Part shown: one piece after another, positions 30,315-38,940 of the stretch
Layout: every line of letters begins with the position of its first letter
Numbering within the stretch: position 1 is the first letter of the stretch
From: Flavobacteriaceae bacterium
GTDB lineage: Bacteria > Bacteroidota > Bacteroidia > Flavobacteriales > Flavobacteriaceae
Length of the DNA stretch: 64,000 bases
Reading direction: 5' to 3'
Assembly (NCBI GenBank): GCA_024640565.1
Contig: JAHEET010000009.1
Span: 1 to 64,000 of the forward strand
Position numbers and translations under genes: made by a program
The notes under the pieces: model-generated
Told to the model about the DNA's origin: nothing
What the model saw: only the letters and a program-made list of their open reading frames with translations
Databases searched by the model: none

Positions 30315-30860
30315 TTAGTAAAGTTCATTTAGAATTGTTAAATCATCATTCGTGGATATATAATGCTCAATATTGATTTCTTCAATCTCTGTAAATACAA
30401 AATCAATGTTCAAAAAATCGTCTTCAGCTAACATGATTCCCAGTTCTTCTGTGATGGTATTGTTTGCATTGTGATCCAGCCAATTTTCCATTTCTACCGC
30501 TGTAATCGCCTCAAATGTCGGTGATGCTTGTTCTTCAAAATTAAAAACGTTTAAACCAATAAATAAAACAACTACTGCGGCTGCGATTAATGGGACTCTT
30601 TTGAGAATACGTTGTTTGAGTGAAATAACTTTCACCGGGTTTTTAGGTACAATTACTTTTTGTAAGATACTATCCTCTAGGGTATTGAAATAATTAGTAG
30701 GAATTTCAAAGTTTGTTTTCTTCGTGTTTTTTTCTTCAAACAAATACAAAGAAAAATGATCTTCAATTTTTTCAAAGTAATTCTTTGGAACAGCAAAGCC
30801 AGTATCCTTTCCAACTACTTGGTGGATCATTTTTTCGCTATTTTCAAATTCTTTTTTCAT
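30315..30860 (-). CDS. Single-pass membrane protein, putative anti-sigma factor
   Basis: 181 residues. A cytoplasmic N-terminal part (~1-85) is followed by one transmembrane helix (residues ~89-108, VPLIAAAVVVLFIGLNVF) and a ~70-residue acidic periplasmic tail (EEINIEHYISTNDDLTIL). The cytoplasmic part contains the same motif twice, FAVPKNYFEKIED (22-34) and FEIPTNYFNTLED (51-63), 29 residues apart. No zinc-binding anti-sigma (ZAS) HxxxCxxC signature is present. It sits 33 bp after an ECF sigma gene, which together with topology suggests an anti-sigma factor, the repeats being candidate sigma contacts. This is inference from context. Confidence 0.65.
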   Translation of the reverse strand: MKKEFENSEKMIHQVVGKDTGFAVPKNYFEKIEDHFSLYLFEEKNTKKTNFEIPTNYFNTLEDSILQKVIVPKNPVKVISLKQRILKRVPLIAAAVVVLFIGLNVFNFEEQASPTFEAITAVEMENWLDHNANNTITEELGIMLAEDDFLNIDFVFTEIEEINIEHYISTNDDLTILNELY

Positions 30861-30893
30861 TTGTTGTTTTAGACCTCAAAAATTGGAGAAGGT

Positions 30894-31442
30894 TTAATTG
30901 TTATGCTGTTGGATATACGTTTCTATTTTTTTTACTGCATGAAAATACGATGCCTTTAATGCGCCTACAGAAGTGTTCAATATTTCAGATATTTGACTGT
31001 ATTTTAATTCATCAAAATACTTCATGTTGAAGACCAATTGTTGTTTGGTCGGTAATGTTGCAATTGCTTTTTGTAAGATGTGTTGGATTTCGTCACCAGA
31101 GAAATAAACATCACTTTGAAGTGTTGTCGCTAATTCTGAATGAATTTCTGAAATCGAAACTTTTCTTTCTTTGGCCCTTTTATTGATGAATGAAATTGAC
31201 TCATTGGTAGCAATTCGATACATCCAAGAATACAATTTACTAGCTCCTTTAAATCCCTCAATATTTTTAAAAACTTTAATAAAAGTGTTTTGCAATACAT
31301 CGTCTGCATCGTCATGAGAAATTACAATTTTACGAATGTGCCAATACAATCGCTCTTTGTATTGCGAAATTAATTCACGAAAAGCAGCCTCTTTGCTTTT
31401 TGGTTCTTTTAATTGTTGTAGTAAAGTGACTTCGTCTGTCAA
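30894..31442 (-). CDS. ECF-type RNA polymerase sigma factor
   Basis: 182 residues with the two ECF domains. Region 2: YKERLYWHIRKIVISHDDADDVLQ and TFIKVFKNIEGFKG, including the DDADDVLQNTF core that binds core polymerase and the -10. Region 4: LPTKQQLVFNMKYFDELKYSQISEIL then GALKASYFHAVKKIE, the helix-turn-helix. First gene of a three-gene operon with a putative membrane anti-sigma and a Spy/CpxP-like protein. Such groups usually respond to envelope signals and often autoregulate; no obvious TAnnTTTG box precedes it, consistent with use of a different promoter. Confidence 0.93.
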   Translation of the reverse strand: MTDEVTLLQQLKEPKSKEAAFRELISQYKERLYWHIRKIVISHDDADDVLQNTFIKVFKNIEGFKGASKLYSWMYRIATNESISFINKRAKERKVSISEIHSELATTLQSDVYFSGDEIQHILQKAIATLPTKQQLVFNMKYFDELKYSQISEILNTSVGALKASYFHAVKKIETYIQQHNN

Positions 31443-31491
31443 TTAAATCATTTTAAGTTTTAGACGACTCCTTCAAGAAAAGGTTTAAAAA

Positions 31492-32940
31492 TTATCTTCT
31501 GGCTTTAGATTTGGAGTACCCAAAGAGTTTTTTTGCTTTGATCGTTTCAGCAATTCCCTTTGGCAACATATGCTCCCAACCATCGTCTCCTTTGATAATC
31601 ATTTTTAAAACTGTCCTAGAAAAAATATCTAAAATTTCAGGATCGAAATCATCAATATTTACAAGTTTTCCATTGTTATTGAAGAACTTATACAATTCTT
31701 TCATTCTTGGCGGAACTTTTAAATTTTTACTATTGATGTATTCTCCAGTTTCTTGATCGTGATAGGGGTACATGTATACTTTCAAGTCTCTGTAGAAAAG
31801 TTTTCCAAAAGCTTCCAAAATACCGCCACTTAGGTTACGGTAATATTTTTCGTCAAAAATTTGAATTAAGTTATGCACACCCATTGAGAGTCCCATTCTT
31901 TCTTTTGTAAACTCACTAAAATATTCAACCAATTTAAAATACTGCTGAAAATTGGTAATCATAACATTCTGGCCTAAAGAGCACAATAATTCTGCTCTAT
32001 CTAAGAAATCACGTTCGTTAATTTCCCCTTCGGCACGAAGATTACTAAGTGTAATTTCAAAAATGACTTGTGTGTTTTCTTCTTTTACTTTTTTTTCTGC
32101 TAAGAAAAGCTTTTTCGACTTTTCATACATGTCCATATTTACCTTTGTTACGGGTCTAAAACTTCCACGTAACGCTAAAATATTCTTTTTGTAAAGTACT
32201 TGTGCAGGCAAAAGATTGATTCCATCTGGGCCAAACATAACCGCATTTGTCATTCCGTTTTTAAGGAGTTGTAAACTCATTAAACGATTGTCTACATACA
32301 TAAAACGAGGTCCAGAGAAATTAATCATGTCAATTTCTAATTGATCTCCATCTAAATTGTCATAGAATGATTTTACCAATTCTTTTGGGTTGTCATTTAA
32401 ATAAAATGCTCCATGAATTAGATTTACCCCTAAAATACCTAAAGTTTCTTGTTGTAAGCGGGCATCAGTTTCTTTAAAACGAAGGTGTAAAATAATTTCA
32501 TTATAATCTTCTAAAGGATCGAGCTGGAATCGAATTCCGACCCAACCATGGCCCTTAAATTTTTTAGCGAAATCGATAGTGGCCACGGTGTTTGCGTAAG
32601 AGAAGAATAATTTGTCAGGATGTTTACTTCTGCTCAAACGATCTTCAATTAAGTCAATTTCATGGCGTAACATTCTTTTTAATCGAGGCTCCGTTACATA
32701 ACGTTTGTCTTCTTCAATCCCATATATGGCATCCGAAAAATCTTTATCATAAGCACTCATGGCTTTTGCAATGGTTCCAGAAGATGCACCCGCTCTAAAA
32801 AAATTTCGAACCGTTTCTTGACCAGCACCAATCTCTGCGAAGGTACCGTATATGTCTGTATTTAAGTTGATTCGTAAAGCTTTGCTTTTTGTAGCAGGGA
32901 TTGTGCTTATTTTTTGGTCTCCTTTTAAAGAAATTGCCAT
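31492..32940 (-). CDS. Conserved bacterial protein of unknown function (482 aa)
   Basis: 482 residues, soluble, no signal peptide. Very conserved-looking blocks are GTFAEIGAGQETVRNFFRAGASSGTIAKA (core EIGAGQETVR), LFFSYANTVATIDFAKKF, GILGVNLIHGAF, NFSGPRFMYVDNRLMSLQL and ILALRGSFRPVTKVN. I recall homologues being labelled nicotinate-nucleotide adenylyltransferase in some genomes, but there is no nucleotidyltransferase HxGH or ISSTxxR motif, so I reject that label. The many conserved blocks suggest an enzyme. It is expressed alone from a promoter (TTG-N21-TACATTTG, 32994-32963 on the minus strand) divergent from the MBL gene. Confidence 0.75.
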   Translation of the reverse strand: MAISLKGDQKISTIPATKSKALRINLNTDIYGTFAEIGAGQETVRNFFRAGASSGTIAKAMSAYDKDFSDAIYGIEEDKRYVTEPRLKRMLRHEIDLIEDRLSRSKHPDKLFFSYANTVATIDFAKKFKGHGWVGIRFQLDPLEDYNEIILHLRFKETDARLQQETLGILGVNLIHGAFYLNDNPKELVKSFYDNLDGDQLEIDMINFSGPRFMYVDNRLMSLQLLKNGMTNAVMFGPDGINLLPAQVLYKKNILALRGSFRPVTKVNMDMYEKSKKLFLAEKKVKEENTQVIFEITLSNLRAEGEINERDFLDRAELLCSLGQNVMITNFQQYFKLVEYFSEFTKERMGLSMGVHNLIQIFDEKYYRNLSGGILEAFGKLFYRDLKVYMYPYHDQETGEYINSKNLKVPPRMKELYKFFNNNGKLVNIDDFDPEILDIFSRTVLKMIIKGDDGWEHMLPKGIAETIKAKKLFGYSKSKARR

Positions 32941-32957
32941 GTTTTGTTTTTATAAAG

Positions 32958-32994
32958 TAGTACAAATGTACTAAAATAGAATGCTATCAGTCAA
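32958..32994 (-). promoter_or_regulatory. Promoter of the 482-aa gene with 16-bp palindrome
   Basis: Minus strand: TTG (32994-32992), 21-nt spacer, TACATTTG (32970-32963), 22 nt before the ATG at 32940. The -7 box lies inside a perfect inverted repeat TAGTACA-AA-TGTACTA at 32958-32973, so a protein bound there would block transcription. Confidence 0.6.
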
Positions 32995-33003
32995 TTTTTA
33001 TAC

Positions 33004-33011
33004 TATTTTTG
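33004..33011 (+). promoter_or_regulatory. -7 box 7 nt from the MBL gene start
   Basis: TATTTTTG ends 7 nt before the ATG at 33019, implying a leaderless or extremely short-leader mRNA. Confidence 0.45.
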
Positions 33012-33018
33012 TTCACTG

Positions 33019-33801
33019 ATGAAGCAAGCTGAAAAAAAATTTAAAATTACCTTTTTAGGAACCGGTACATCTACCGGAGTCCCTATGTTAGCAAACGACC
33101 ATCCTGTTTGTTTATCTCAAAATGAGAAAGACAAACGCTTGCGCGCCTCGATCATGATTTCATGGGATAACTTCACCTATGTGATTGATTGTGGTCCGGA
33201 TTTTAGACAGCAAATGTTGCGAGAAAATGTACGTGCAATTCACGGAGTCCTATTTACTCACGAACATTCAGATCATACCGCCGGTATCGATGATTTGAGA
33301 CCCTATTGTTTTCAAATGGGTGCCGTACCTGTTTACTTAGATGCACAAACATTAAAAAGTTTAGAACAACGCTTTGCGTATGTATTTAAAACTGAAAATA
33401 GATACCCTGGAGCACCAAGAATTCATGTCAATTTGGTAGCTCAAGCCAAGTTTATACTCAATAATGTAACCGTCACTCCCATAAAAGCTTTTCACGGTTC
33501 TTTGTCAATTACTTGCTATCGATTTAACGATATTGCTTACTTAACCGATGTGAAAACGATTGATTATTCCGAAAAAGAGAAGCTCAAGAATTTAGATGTC
33601 TTAATAGTGAATGCACTAAGAATAGAAATACACCCTACACATTTTAATCTTGAAGAAGCCCTGTCATTTGTAGAAGAGATTCAGCCCAAAAAAACTTATT
33701 TCACTCACATAAGTCATAAATTAGGGTTGCATGACACGGTGCAAAAGAAATTGCCAGAAAATGTTTTTCTAGCTTTTGATGGACTAAAAATTGAAGTTTA
33801 G
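33019..33801 (+). CDS. MBL-fold metallo-hydrolase, PhnP-like
   Basis: 260 residues. Metallo-beta-lactamase fold with the metal motif THEHSDHTAGID (HxHxDH), an N-terminal FLGTGTSTGVPM loop and IDCGPDFRQQM, then HGS and a C-terminal THISHKLGLH, together supplying the two-metal site. The GTGTSTGVP opening is characteristic of the PhnP/YcbL-type cyclic phosphodiesterase-like subgroup, so phosphodiester hydrolysis is likely; the substrate is unknown. It stands alone, divergent from the 482-residue gene and 192 bp before lon. Confidence 0.85.
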   Translation: MKQAEKKFKITFLGTGTSTGVPMLANDHPVCLSQNEKDKRLRASIMISWDNFTYVIDCGPDFRQQMLRENVRAIHGVLFTHEHSDHTAGIDDLRPYCFQMGAVPVYLDAQTLKSLEQRFAYVFKTENRYPGAPRIHVNLVAQAKFILNNVTVTPIKAFHGSLSITCYRFNDIAYLTDVKTIDYSEKEKLKNLDVLIVNALRIEIHPTHFNLEEALSFVEEIQPKKTYFTHISHKLGLHDTVQKKLPENVFLAFDGLKIEV

Positions 33802-33939
33802 AGACCTACACATCCCTTTTTTTTGAAAAGTAATTTTTGGATCAATTCATGTTGGCATAAGAATTGAAATACTATCAAGAGATAAATTATGAATAATAGT
33901 TATATCTATGATTATCAGATAATTAGTATAAATAAGCAC

Positions 33940-33982
33940 ATATTGAATTTTCAATATATAAAAATAAATGTCAGTTTGACAT
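33940..33982. promoter_or_regulatory. Two palindromes upstream of lon
   Basis: ATATTGAA-TT-TTCAATAT at 33940-33957 and ATGTCA-GTT-TGACAT at 33968-33982, both perfect, the second ending 11 nt before the lon ATG. The rest of 33802-33993 is AT-rich with no terminator or clear TAnnTTTG box. Confidence 0.5.
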
Positions 33983-33993
33983 ACAAATAACCT

Positions 33994-36453
33994 ATGAGTA
34001 AGCCAAAAATAACCACTTTAGACAGTTTGTCTTTACACAGTGTTTTAAATGAAGATTCCGAGTTAATTCCATTAATGACTCCAGAAGACGAAGCGATCAT
34101 AAATAAAGAAAGTGTTCCAGAAACATTGTCCATTCTACCTTTAAGAAATACAGTGCTTTTTCCAGGTGTAGTAATCCCAATTACTGCTGGGAGGGACAAA
34201 TCAATTCAGTTAATTAAAGATGCAAATCATGGAGCAAAGGTTATTGGAGTCGTTGCTCAAAGAGATGAAGATGTAGAAGAACCAGGACTAAAAGACATTC
34301 ATACAACAGGAGTTGTAGCACAAATATTACGTGTTTTAAAAATGCCTGATGGGAATACAACCGTAATCATACAAGGGAAGAAACGATTTAAAATTGATAC
34401 AATCATTCAAGATGAACCTTATTTAAAAGCAACAGTTATAGAAGCTGCAGATGATAAGATTGTTGAAGATAAGAAAGAATTTAAAGCAATTATCCAAGAC
34501 ATTCAAGAACAAGCTTTAGAGGTAATCAAAGAAAACCCAATGTTGCCTTCGGAAGCATCATTTGCAATTAAAAATATAAAATCGGATTCTTTTTTGGTGA
34601 ATTTTATTTCATCAAATATGGACTTAAGTGTGTCTCAAAAACAAGTTATTTTAGAAAAAGACAACTTGAAAGAACGGGCTTTGTTGGCTTTGAAGAATTT
34701 AAATAAAGAGCTTCAGAAATTACAATTGCGAAATGATATTCAATCTAAAACAAGAGAAGATTTAGACCAACAACAAAGAGAATATTATCTCAATCAGCAA
34801 TTAAAAACCATTCAAGAAGAATTGGGTGGTGTTTCTAACGATCAAGAGTTAGAAGAGATGCGTTTAAAAGGGAAAACTAAAAAATGGAATAAGGAGGTCC
34901 ATGAAACCTTTAAAAAAGAATTGGCACGTTTGCGAAGGATGAATCCTCAAATGGCAGATTATGGCGTGCAACGCAATTACTTAGAGTTACTTTTAGATTT
35001 ACCTTGGGGAGCGTTTTCTGAAGATAAATTCGATTTAAAACGCGCTGGAAAAATATTAAATCGAGATCACTTTGGGTTGGAAAAAGTGAAAGAAAGAATC
35101 ATCGAACACTTGGCAGTTTTAAAATTGAGAAACGATATGAAATCGCCAATTATCTGTTTGTATGGTCCTCCTGGAGTTGGTAAAACTTCTTTGGGGAAAT
35201 CTGTTGCCGAAGCCTTGGGGCGTAAGTATGTGAGAATGTCTTTAGGGGGGCTACGAGATGAATCTGAGATTCGTGGACATCGAAAGACATACATCGGTGC
35301 CATGCCAGGGAGATTAATTCAAAACTTGAAAAAGGCAGGAACATCGAACCCCGTTTTTGTTCTGGATGAAATTGATAAACTAGCAAAAGGACATCAAGGA
35401 GATCCCTCTTCTGCCATGTTAGAAGTTTTAGATCCTGAGCAAAATACAGCGTTTTACGACAATTATTTAGAAGTTGGTTACGACCTTTCGAAAGTGCTTT
35501 TTATAGCAACGGCAAACAATATAGGAGAGGTTCCGTGGGCGCTAAGAGATCGTATGGAATTAATAAATGTATCTGGGTATACCATCGAAGAAAAGATTGA
35601 GATTGCCAAGAAATATTTGTTACCAAAACAATTAAAAGAGCATGGTTTAAGTGTAGCACATTTAAAGTTAGGCAAAGCACAAATAGAGAAAATAGTGGTG
35701 GGGTATACCCGAGAATCTGGGGTGAGAGGTTTGGAAAAACAAATTGCAAAAGTAGTTCGTTTTGTGGCAAAATCAATTGCGCTCGAAGAAGCCTATGAAA
35801 TTATAGTTTCTACAGATAAAATTGAAGACATTCTAGGACCACCAAGACTCGAAAGAGACAAATATGAAAACAACGGTGTCGCGGGCGTTGTCACAGGATT
35901 GGCATGGACCGCTGTTGGAGGTGATATTTTATTTATTGAGTCGATTCTCTCTAAAGGAAAAGGCACCTTATCGATTACAGGTAACTTAGGAAAGGTAATG
36001 AAAGAGTCGGCAACCATTGCCATGGAATATATCAAAGCAAATGCTGTTGATTTTGGAGTAGCACCTGAGATTTTAGAAAAATACAATTTACACATTCATG
36101 TACCTGAAGGAGCAACCCCCAAAGATGGCCCAAGTGCAGGGATCACGATGTTAACTTCTTTGTTATCCTCATTTACACAACGGAAAGTAAAAAGTAAATT
36201 AGCCATGACAGGAGAAATTACTTTGCGAGGAAAAGTATTGCCTGTTGGCGGAATTAAAGAAAAAATATTAGCAGCAAAAAGAGCAAATATCAAAGAGATA
36301 ATTTTATGTGAAGACAATCGAAAAGATGTTTTAGAAATTAAAGCTTCTTATTTAAAAGGACTTACTTTTCATTATGTCTCAGAAATGAAAGAAGTCATTG
36401 ATATCGCTTTGACAAAACAAAAAGTAAAAAACGCTAAGAAATTAGTTTTTTAA
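33994..36453 (+). CDS. lon: ATP-dependent protease Lon (LonA)
   Basis: 819 residues in the LonA order: N-terminal substrate domain ([17 protein letters not shown]), coiled-coil middle ([20 protein letters not shown]), AAA+ module with Walker [10 protein letters not shown] near residue 390 and Walker [12 protein letters not shown], and the C-terminal protease with catalytic Ser714 (DGPSAGI) and Lys757, 43 residues apart as in E. coli Lon. Degrades damaged and regulatory proteins in the cytoplasm. Single-gene unit with palindromes upstream and a strong terminator downstream. Confidence 0.97.
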   Translation: MSKPKITTLDSLSLHSVLNEDSELIPLMTPEDEAIINKESVPETLSILPLRNTVLFPGVVIPITAGRDKSIQLIKDANHGAKVIGVVAQRDEDVEEPGLKDIHTTGVVAQILRVLKMPDGNTTVIIQGKKRFKIDTIIQDEPYLKATVIEAADDKIVEDKKEFKAIIQDIQEQALEVIKENPMLPSEASFAIKNIKSDSFLVNFISSNMDLSVSQKQVILEKDNLKERALLALKNLNKELQKLQLRNDIQSKTREDLDQQQREYYLNQQLKTIQEELGGVSNDQELEEMRLKGKTKKWNKEVHETFKKELARLRRMNPQMADYGVQRNYLELLLDLPWGAFSEDKFDLKRAGKILNRDHFGLEKVKERIIEHLAVLKLRNDMKSPIICLYGPPGVGKTSLGKSVAEALGRKYVRMSLGGLRDESEIRGHRKTYIGAMPGRLIQNLKKAGTSNPVFVLDEIDKLAKGHQGDPSSAMLEVLDPEQNTAFYDNYLEVGYDLSKVLFIATANNIGEVPWALRDRMELINVSGYTIEEKIEIAKKYLLPKQLKEHGLSVAHLKLGKAQIEKIVVGYTRESGVRGLEKQIAKVVRFVAKSIALEEAYEIIVSTDKIEDILGPPRLERDKYENNGVAGVVTGLAWTAVGGDILFIESILSKGKGTLSITGNLGKVMKESATIAMEYIKANAVDFGVAPEILEKYNLHIHVPEGATPKDGPSAGITMLTSLLSSFTQRKVKSKLAMTGEITLRGKVLPVGGIKEKILAAKRANIKEIILCEDNRKDVLEIKASYLKGLTFHYVSEMKEVIDIALTKQKVKNAKKLVF

Positions 36454-36463
36454 AAATAAATAG

Positions 36464-36506
36464 CCTCTTTTAATTCTGATTTTTTCAGATAAAAGAGGTT
36501 TTTTTT
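36464..36506 (+). terminator. Terminator after lon
   Basis: CCTCTTTTA (36464-36472) pairs with TAAAAGAGG (36490-36498) around a 17-nt loop, followed by eight T. It overlaps the far end of the flavoprotein pseudogene on the other strand. Confidence 0.9.
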
Positions 36507-36848
36507 AAGTAGTACTTAGCCTTTTTTCTATCCATTTTAATTCTCTGTTCGGAAACCCGATTGCTGGATCCTGTAAAAGTTGGAATCTCATGATCTTGGA
36601 GCCAATCGATCAATTCTTGGGTGGTAAATTCTCAAAGGATTGGCGCCATAAAACTTATTGCTGAAGACGCGTCTTTCAACGCTTCCGTTGAAGAATTATA
36701 AGTTAAATTCAATCCCACTTCACCAGCGAATACGAATTTTCTTCCCCTGTTTTTTTACAAAGGGTGTACTTGATCTTTTTTTTGTGTTAGTTTGTGTTGC
36801 AAGCATTGATGCAGCGGGTCCTCTTCCGATAATTGTTCTTTTTTTCAT
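36505..36848 (-). pseudogene. Decayed N-terminal fragment of a PP_4765-type flavoprotein
   Basis: From an ATG at 36848 the minus strand reads MKKRTIIGRGPAASMLATQ, a damaged Rossmann start, but stops at 36720-36722. Shifting frame near 36722-36727 gives GEVGLNLTYNSSTEAL, then SFMAPIL, an in-frame TGA at 36632-36634, and EFTTQELIDWLQDHEIPTF with TGSSNRV. A second shift near 36551-36556 restores FPNRELKWIEKRL before a TAA at 36505-36507. The order matches the first ~115 residues of the HI0933-like/TIGR03862 (PP_4765) NAD(P)/FAD oxidoreductases (GRKF..AG.GG.N.T, IETF.G.S.RVFP in living members). At least two frameshifts, one nonsense codon and loss of the C-terminal two thirds. Confidence 0.75.
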
Positions 36849-36908
36849 TTTAAAAAATAAAGAATAACCAAGAAGGAAATGGTAGCTATTAAGAATTGAC
36901 TTAATTGT

Positions 36909-37688
36909 TTATTTAAAGTATTCTTTGGATTTTTCCCAAAACACATCCATTTCAGTTAAAGTCATCTCAGAAAGGTTTTTTCCTTCCTTTTTGGCAGCAT
37001 TTTCTAAAAATTGAAAACGGTTGATGAATTTTTTATTTGTTTTTTCCAATGCATTTTCAGGATTTACATCAATGAATCGAGCATAATTAATCATTGAAAA
37101 TAAAACGTCACCAAATTCTTTTTCGGTACTTTCTTTATTTCCTTTTTTAATTTCTTCGTTAAGTTCTCCCATTTCTTCTTGTACTTTTTCCCACACTTGT
37201 TCGGGTTTTTCCCAATCAAAACCAACACCTGCTACTTTTTCTTGAATTCGAGATGCTTTTACAACAGCAGGCAAGTTTTTAGGCACCCCTTCCAAGACAG
37301 ATTTTTTTCCTTCTTTGAGTTTTAGTTGTTCCCAATTTCTTTTGACATCTTCTTCGTTTTCAACTGTTAGGTCCCCATAGATATGAGGATGTCTGCTAAT
37401 TAGTTTGTCTGAAATTGTATTGGCTACATCGCCAATGTCAAATGCCTTTTTTTCACTGGCTATTTTTGCATAAAAAACAAGATGTAACAATACATCACCC
37501 AATTCTTTTTTTATTTCTTGTAAATCATTCTCAAGAATGGCATCAGCAAGTTCATAGGTTTCTTCAATTGTAAGATGACGAAGGCTCTCCAAAGTTTGCT
37601 TTTTATCCCAAGGACACTTCTCGCGAAGCTCATCCATAATGTCTAACAATCGATTAAAAGCTGCTAATTGTTCTTTTCTAGAATTCAT
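36909..37688 (-). CDS. mazG: Nucleoside triphosphate pyrophosphohydrolase MazG
   Basis: 259 residues, close to E. coli MazG. Two tandem MazG domains: the first with LREKCPWDKKQTLESLRHLTIEETYELADAI and ELGDVLLHLVFYAKIA (EExxE and ExxD metal sites), the second with EEMGELNEEIKK and EKEFGDVLFSMINYARF. Hydrolyses NTPs to NMP and pyrophosphate, a house-cleaning function that also affects ppGpp responses. 113 bp separates it from the DUF5606 gene upstream; no clear promoter or terminator seen. Confidence 0.95.
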   Translation of the reverse strand: MNSRKEQLAAFNRLLDIMDELREKCPWDKKQTLESLRHLTIEETYELADAILENDLQEIKKELGDVLLHLVFYAKIASEKKAFDIGDVANTISDKLISRHPHIYGDLTVENEEDVKRNWEQLKLKEGKKSVLEGVPKNLPAVVKASRIQEKVAGVGFDWEKPEQVWEKVQEEMGELNEEIKKGNKESTEKEFGDVLFSMINYARFIDVNPENALEKTNKKFINRFQFLENAAKKEGKNLSEMTLTEMDVFWEKSKEYFK

Positions 37689-37801
37689 TTTGTTGAGTTT
37701 CAGTATTTCTATGCGCTAACCCAAGGGCCCACAAATGCACTCGCACAGTAGCGGGAAAGTTTGGGATTTGAGTTGTTGGCTATGGTTCAAAAAGATGAAA
37801 A

Positions 37802-38224
37802 CTATGCCATTTCTGTATTTTCTGTGGAACTAGCCTCAACTTTAGAGAAATCGAAACCTGCATCCACCAATATATTATACCATTGAATGATTTTTTTTAT
37901 GTTGGAAGCATACACTCTTTCTTCATCATATTCTGGTAATATTTCAGAAAAGTAACTCTTAAGTTGGGTGCCACTCTCTTTGTGAGAAATACTTTTTTTA
38001 CCGGCTTCCTTTTCAAATATTTTTTTAAAAATATTGAGCAATAAAACTTCTTCTTCATAAGTATAAATGGCAATGTTTTCTAACATGCTTATATTTTGAG
38101 TTGAAGTAATTGGGAATCTTTTTTTATCGTGTAAAGAGGCGACGATAACACCTGTTTTTGTTTGTGAAACCACTTCGAATAATCCTGGTTTACCAGTAAC
38201 TGCAATAATTTTACTAAATTCCAT
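37802..38224 (-). CDS. DUF5606 family protein
   Basis: 140 residues. The N-terminal ~50 residues (SKIIAVTGKPGLFEVVSQTKTGVIVASL then DKKRFPITSTQNISMLENIAIYT) form a small beta-barrel-like domain, and the C-terminal part is helical (SYFSEILPEYDEERVYASNIKKIIQWYNIL). I recognise the family DUF5606, restricted to Bacteroidota, function unknown. It lies 28 bp downstream of def and is probably co-transcribed with it, which suggests a link to translation or protein maturation. Confidence 0.85.
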   Translation of the reverse strand: MEFSKIIAVTGKPGLFEVVSQTKTGVIVASLHDKKRFPITSTQNISMLENIAIYTYEEEVLLLNIFKKIFEKEAGKKSISHKESGTQLKSYFSEILPEYDEERVYASNIKKIIQWYNILVDAGFDFSKVEASSTENTEMA

Positions 38225-38252
38225 GTGTGTCTTTTTTATCTTAATTAAAAGC

Positions 38253-38843
38253 TTATTTACCTTTTTTTAAATTTGGAAAACGCATTCTATAGTCTGCTCT
38301 GATCTTTCCTTTTGAAATGTTTTCTAATTTCTTTTTTATAATTCTTTTCTTTAATGAGGAAAGTTTATCTGTAAATAAAACGCCTTCGATATGATCATAT
38401 TCATGCTGAAAAACTCTTGCTGATAATCCATCTAAAACTTCCGTGTGTTTTGTGAAGTTTTCATCTTGATATTCTATGGTTATTTTTTCTTTACGCAAAA
38501 CATCTTCTCGAACATCAGGAATGCTTAGGCAGCCTTCATTAAAAACCCATTCTTCGCCCTCTTCCTTAATTATTTGCGGATTTATAAAAACACGATTAAA
38601 ATTCTTTAAAGTTATGCGCTCTTTTTCAGATAAGTCTTTATCATCTGCAAAAGGAGAAGCATCAATTAAAAAAACACGAATTGCTTTTCCAATTTGTGGA
38701 GCTGCCAAACCAACACCAGAAGCATTGTACATGGTTTCTTTCATGTTGGAGATTAAGGTTTCTAACTCTGGATAATCTGGGGTTATGGGAGTTCCTACCT
38801 TCCTTAAAACAGGATCTCCGTAAGCAATAATGGGTAATATCAT
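38253..38843 (-). CDS. def: Peptide deformylase
   Basis: 196 residues from ATG 38843 (MILPIIAYGDPVLRKVG); an upstream in-frame start at 38894 would run across the -7 box and is rejected. Removes the N-formyl group from nascent proteins. All three signature motifs are present: GVGLAAPQIG, EGCLSIP with the metal Cys, and QHEYDHIEGVLF with the two metal His and catalytic Glu (HExxH variant HEYDH). A -7 box lies 19 nt upstream. Followed by DUF5606. Confidence 0.96.
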   Translation of the reverse strand: MILPIIAYGDPVLRKVGTPITPDYPELETLISNMKETMYNASGVGLAAPQIGKAIRVFLIDASPFADDKDLSEKERITLKNFNRVFINPQIIKEEGEEWVFNEGCLSIPDVREDVLRKEKITIEYQDENFTKHTEVLDGLSARVFQHEYDHIEGVLFTDKLSSLKKRIIKKKLENISKGKIRADYRMRFPNLKKGK

Positions 38844-38862
38844 TTCTTTGATTTTAAGGCTC

Positions 38863-38870
38863 CAAAAGTA
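38863..38870 (-). promoter_or_regulatory. -7 box for def-DUF5606
   Basis: Minus strand reads TACTTTTG, 19 nt before the def ATG at 38843. Confidence 0.5.
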
Positions 38871-38940
38871 CGATTTACAATTGCGAATCGCCAATTTTAG
38901 AATATAAATTTATCCGTAAAAATAGATTTAATTTCTTTTT

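Noticed and set aside
31492..32940. Nicotinate-nucleotide adenylyltransferase
   Set aside because: No HxGH or ISSTxxR motif and about twice the length of NadD.
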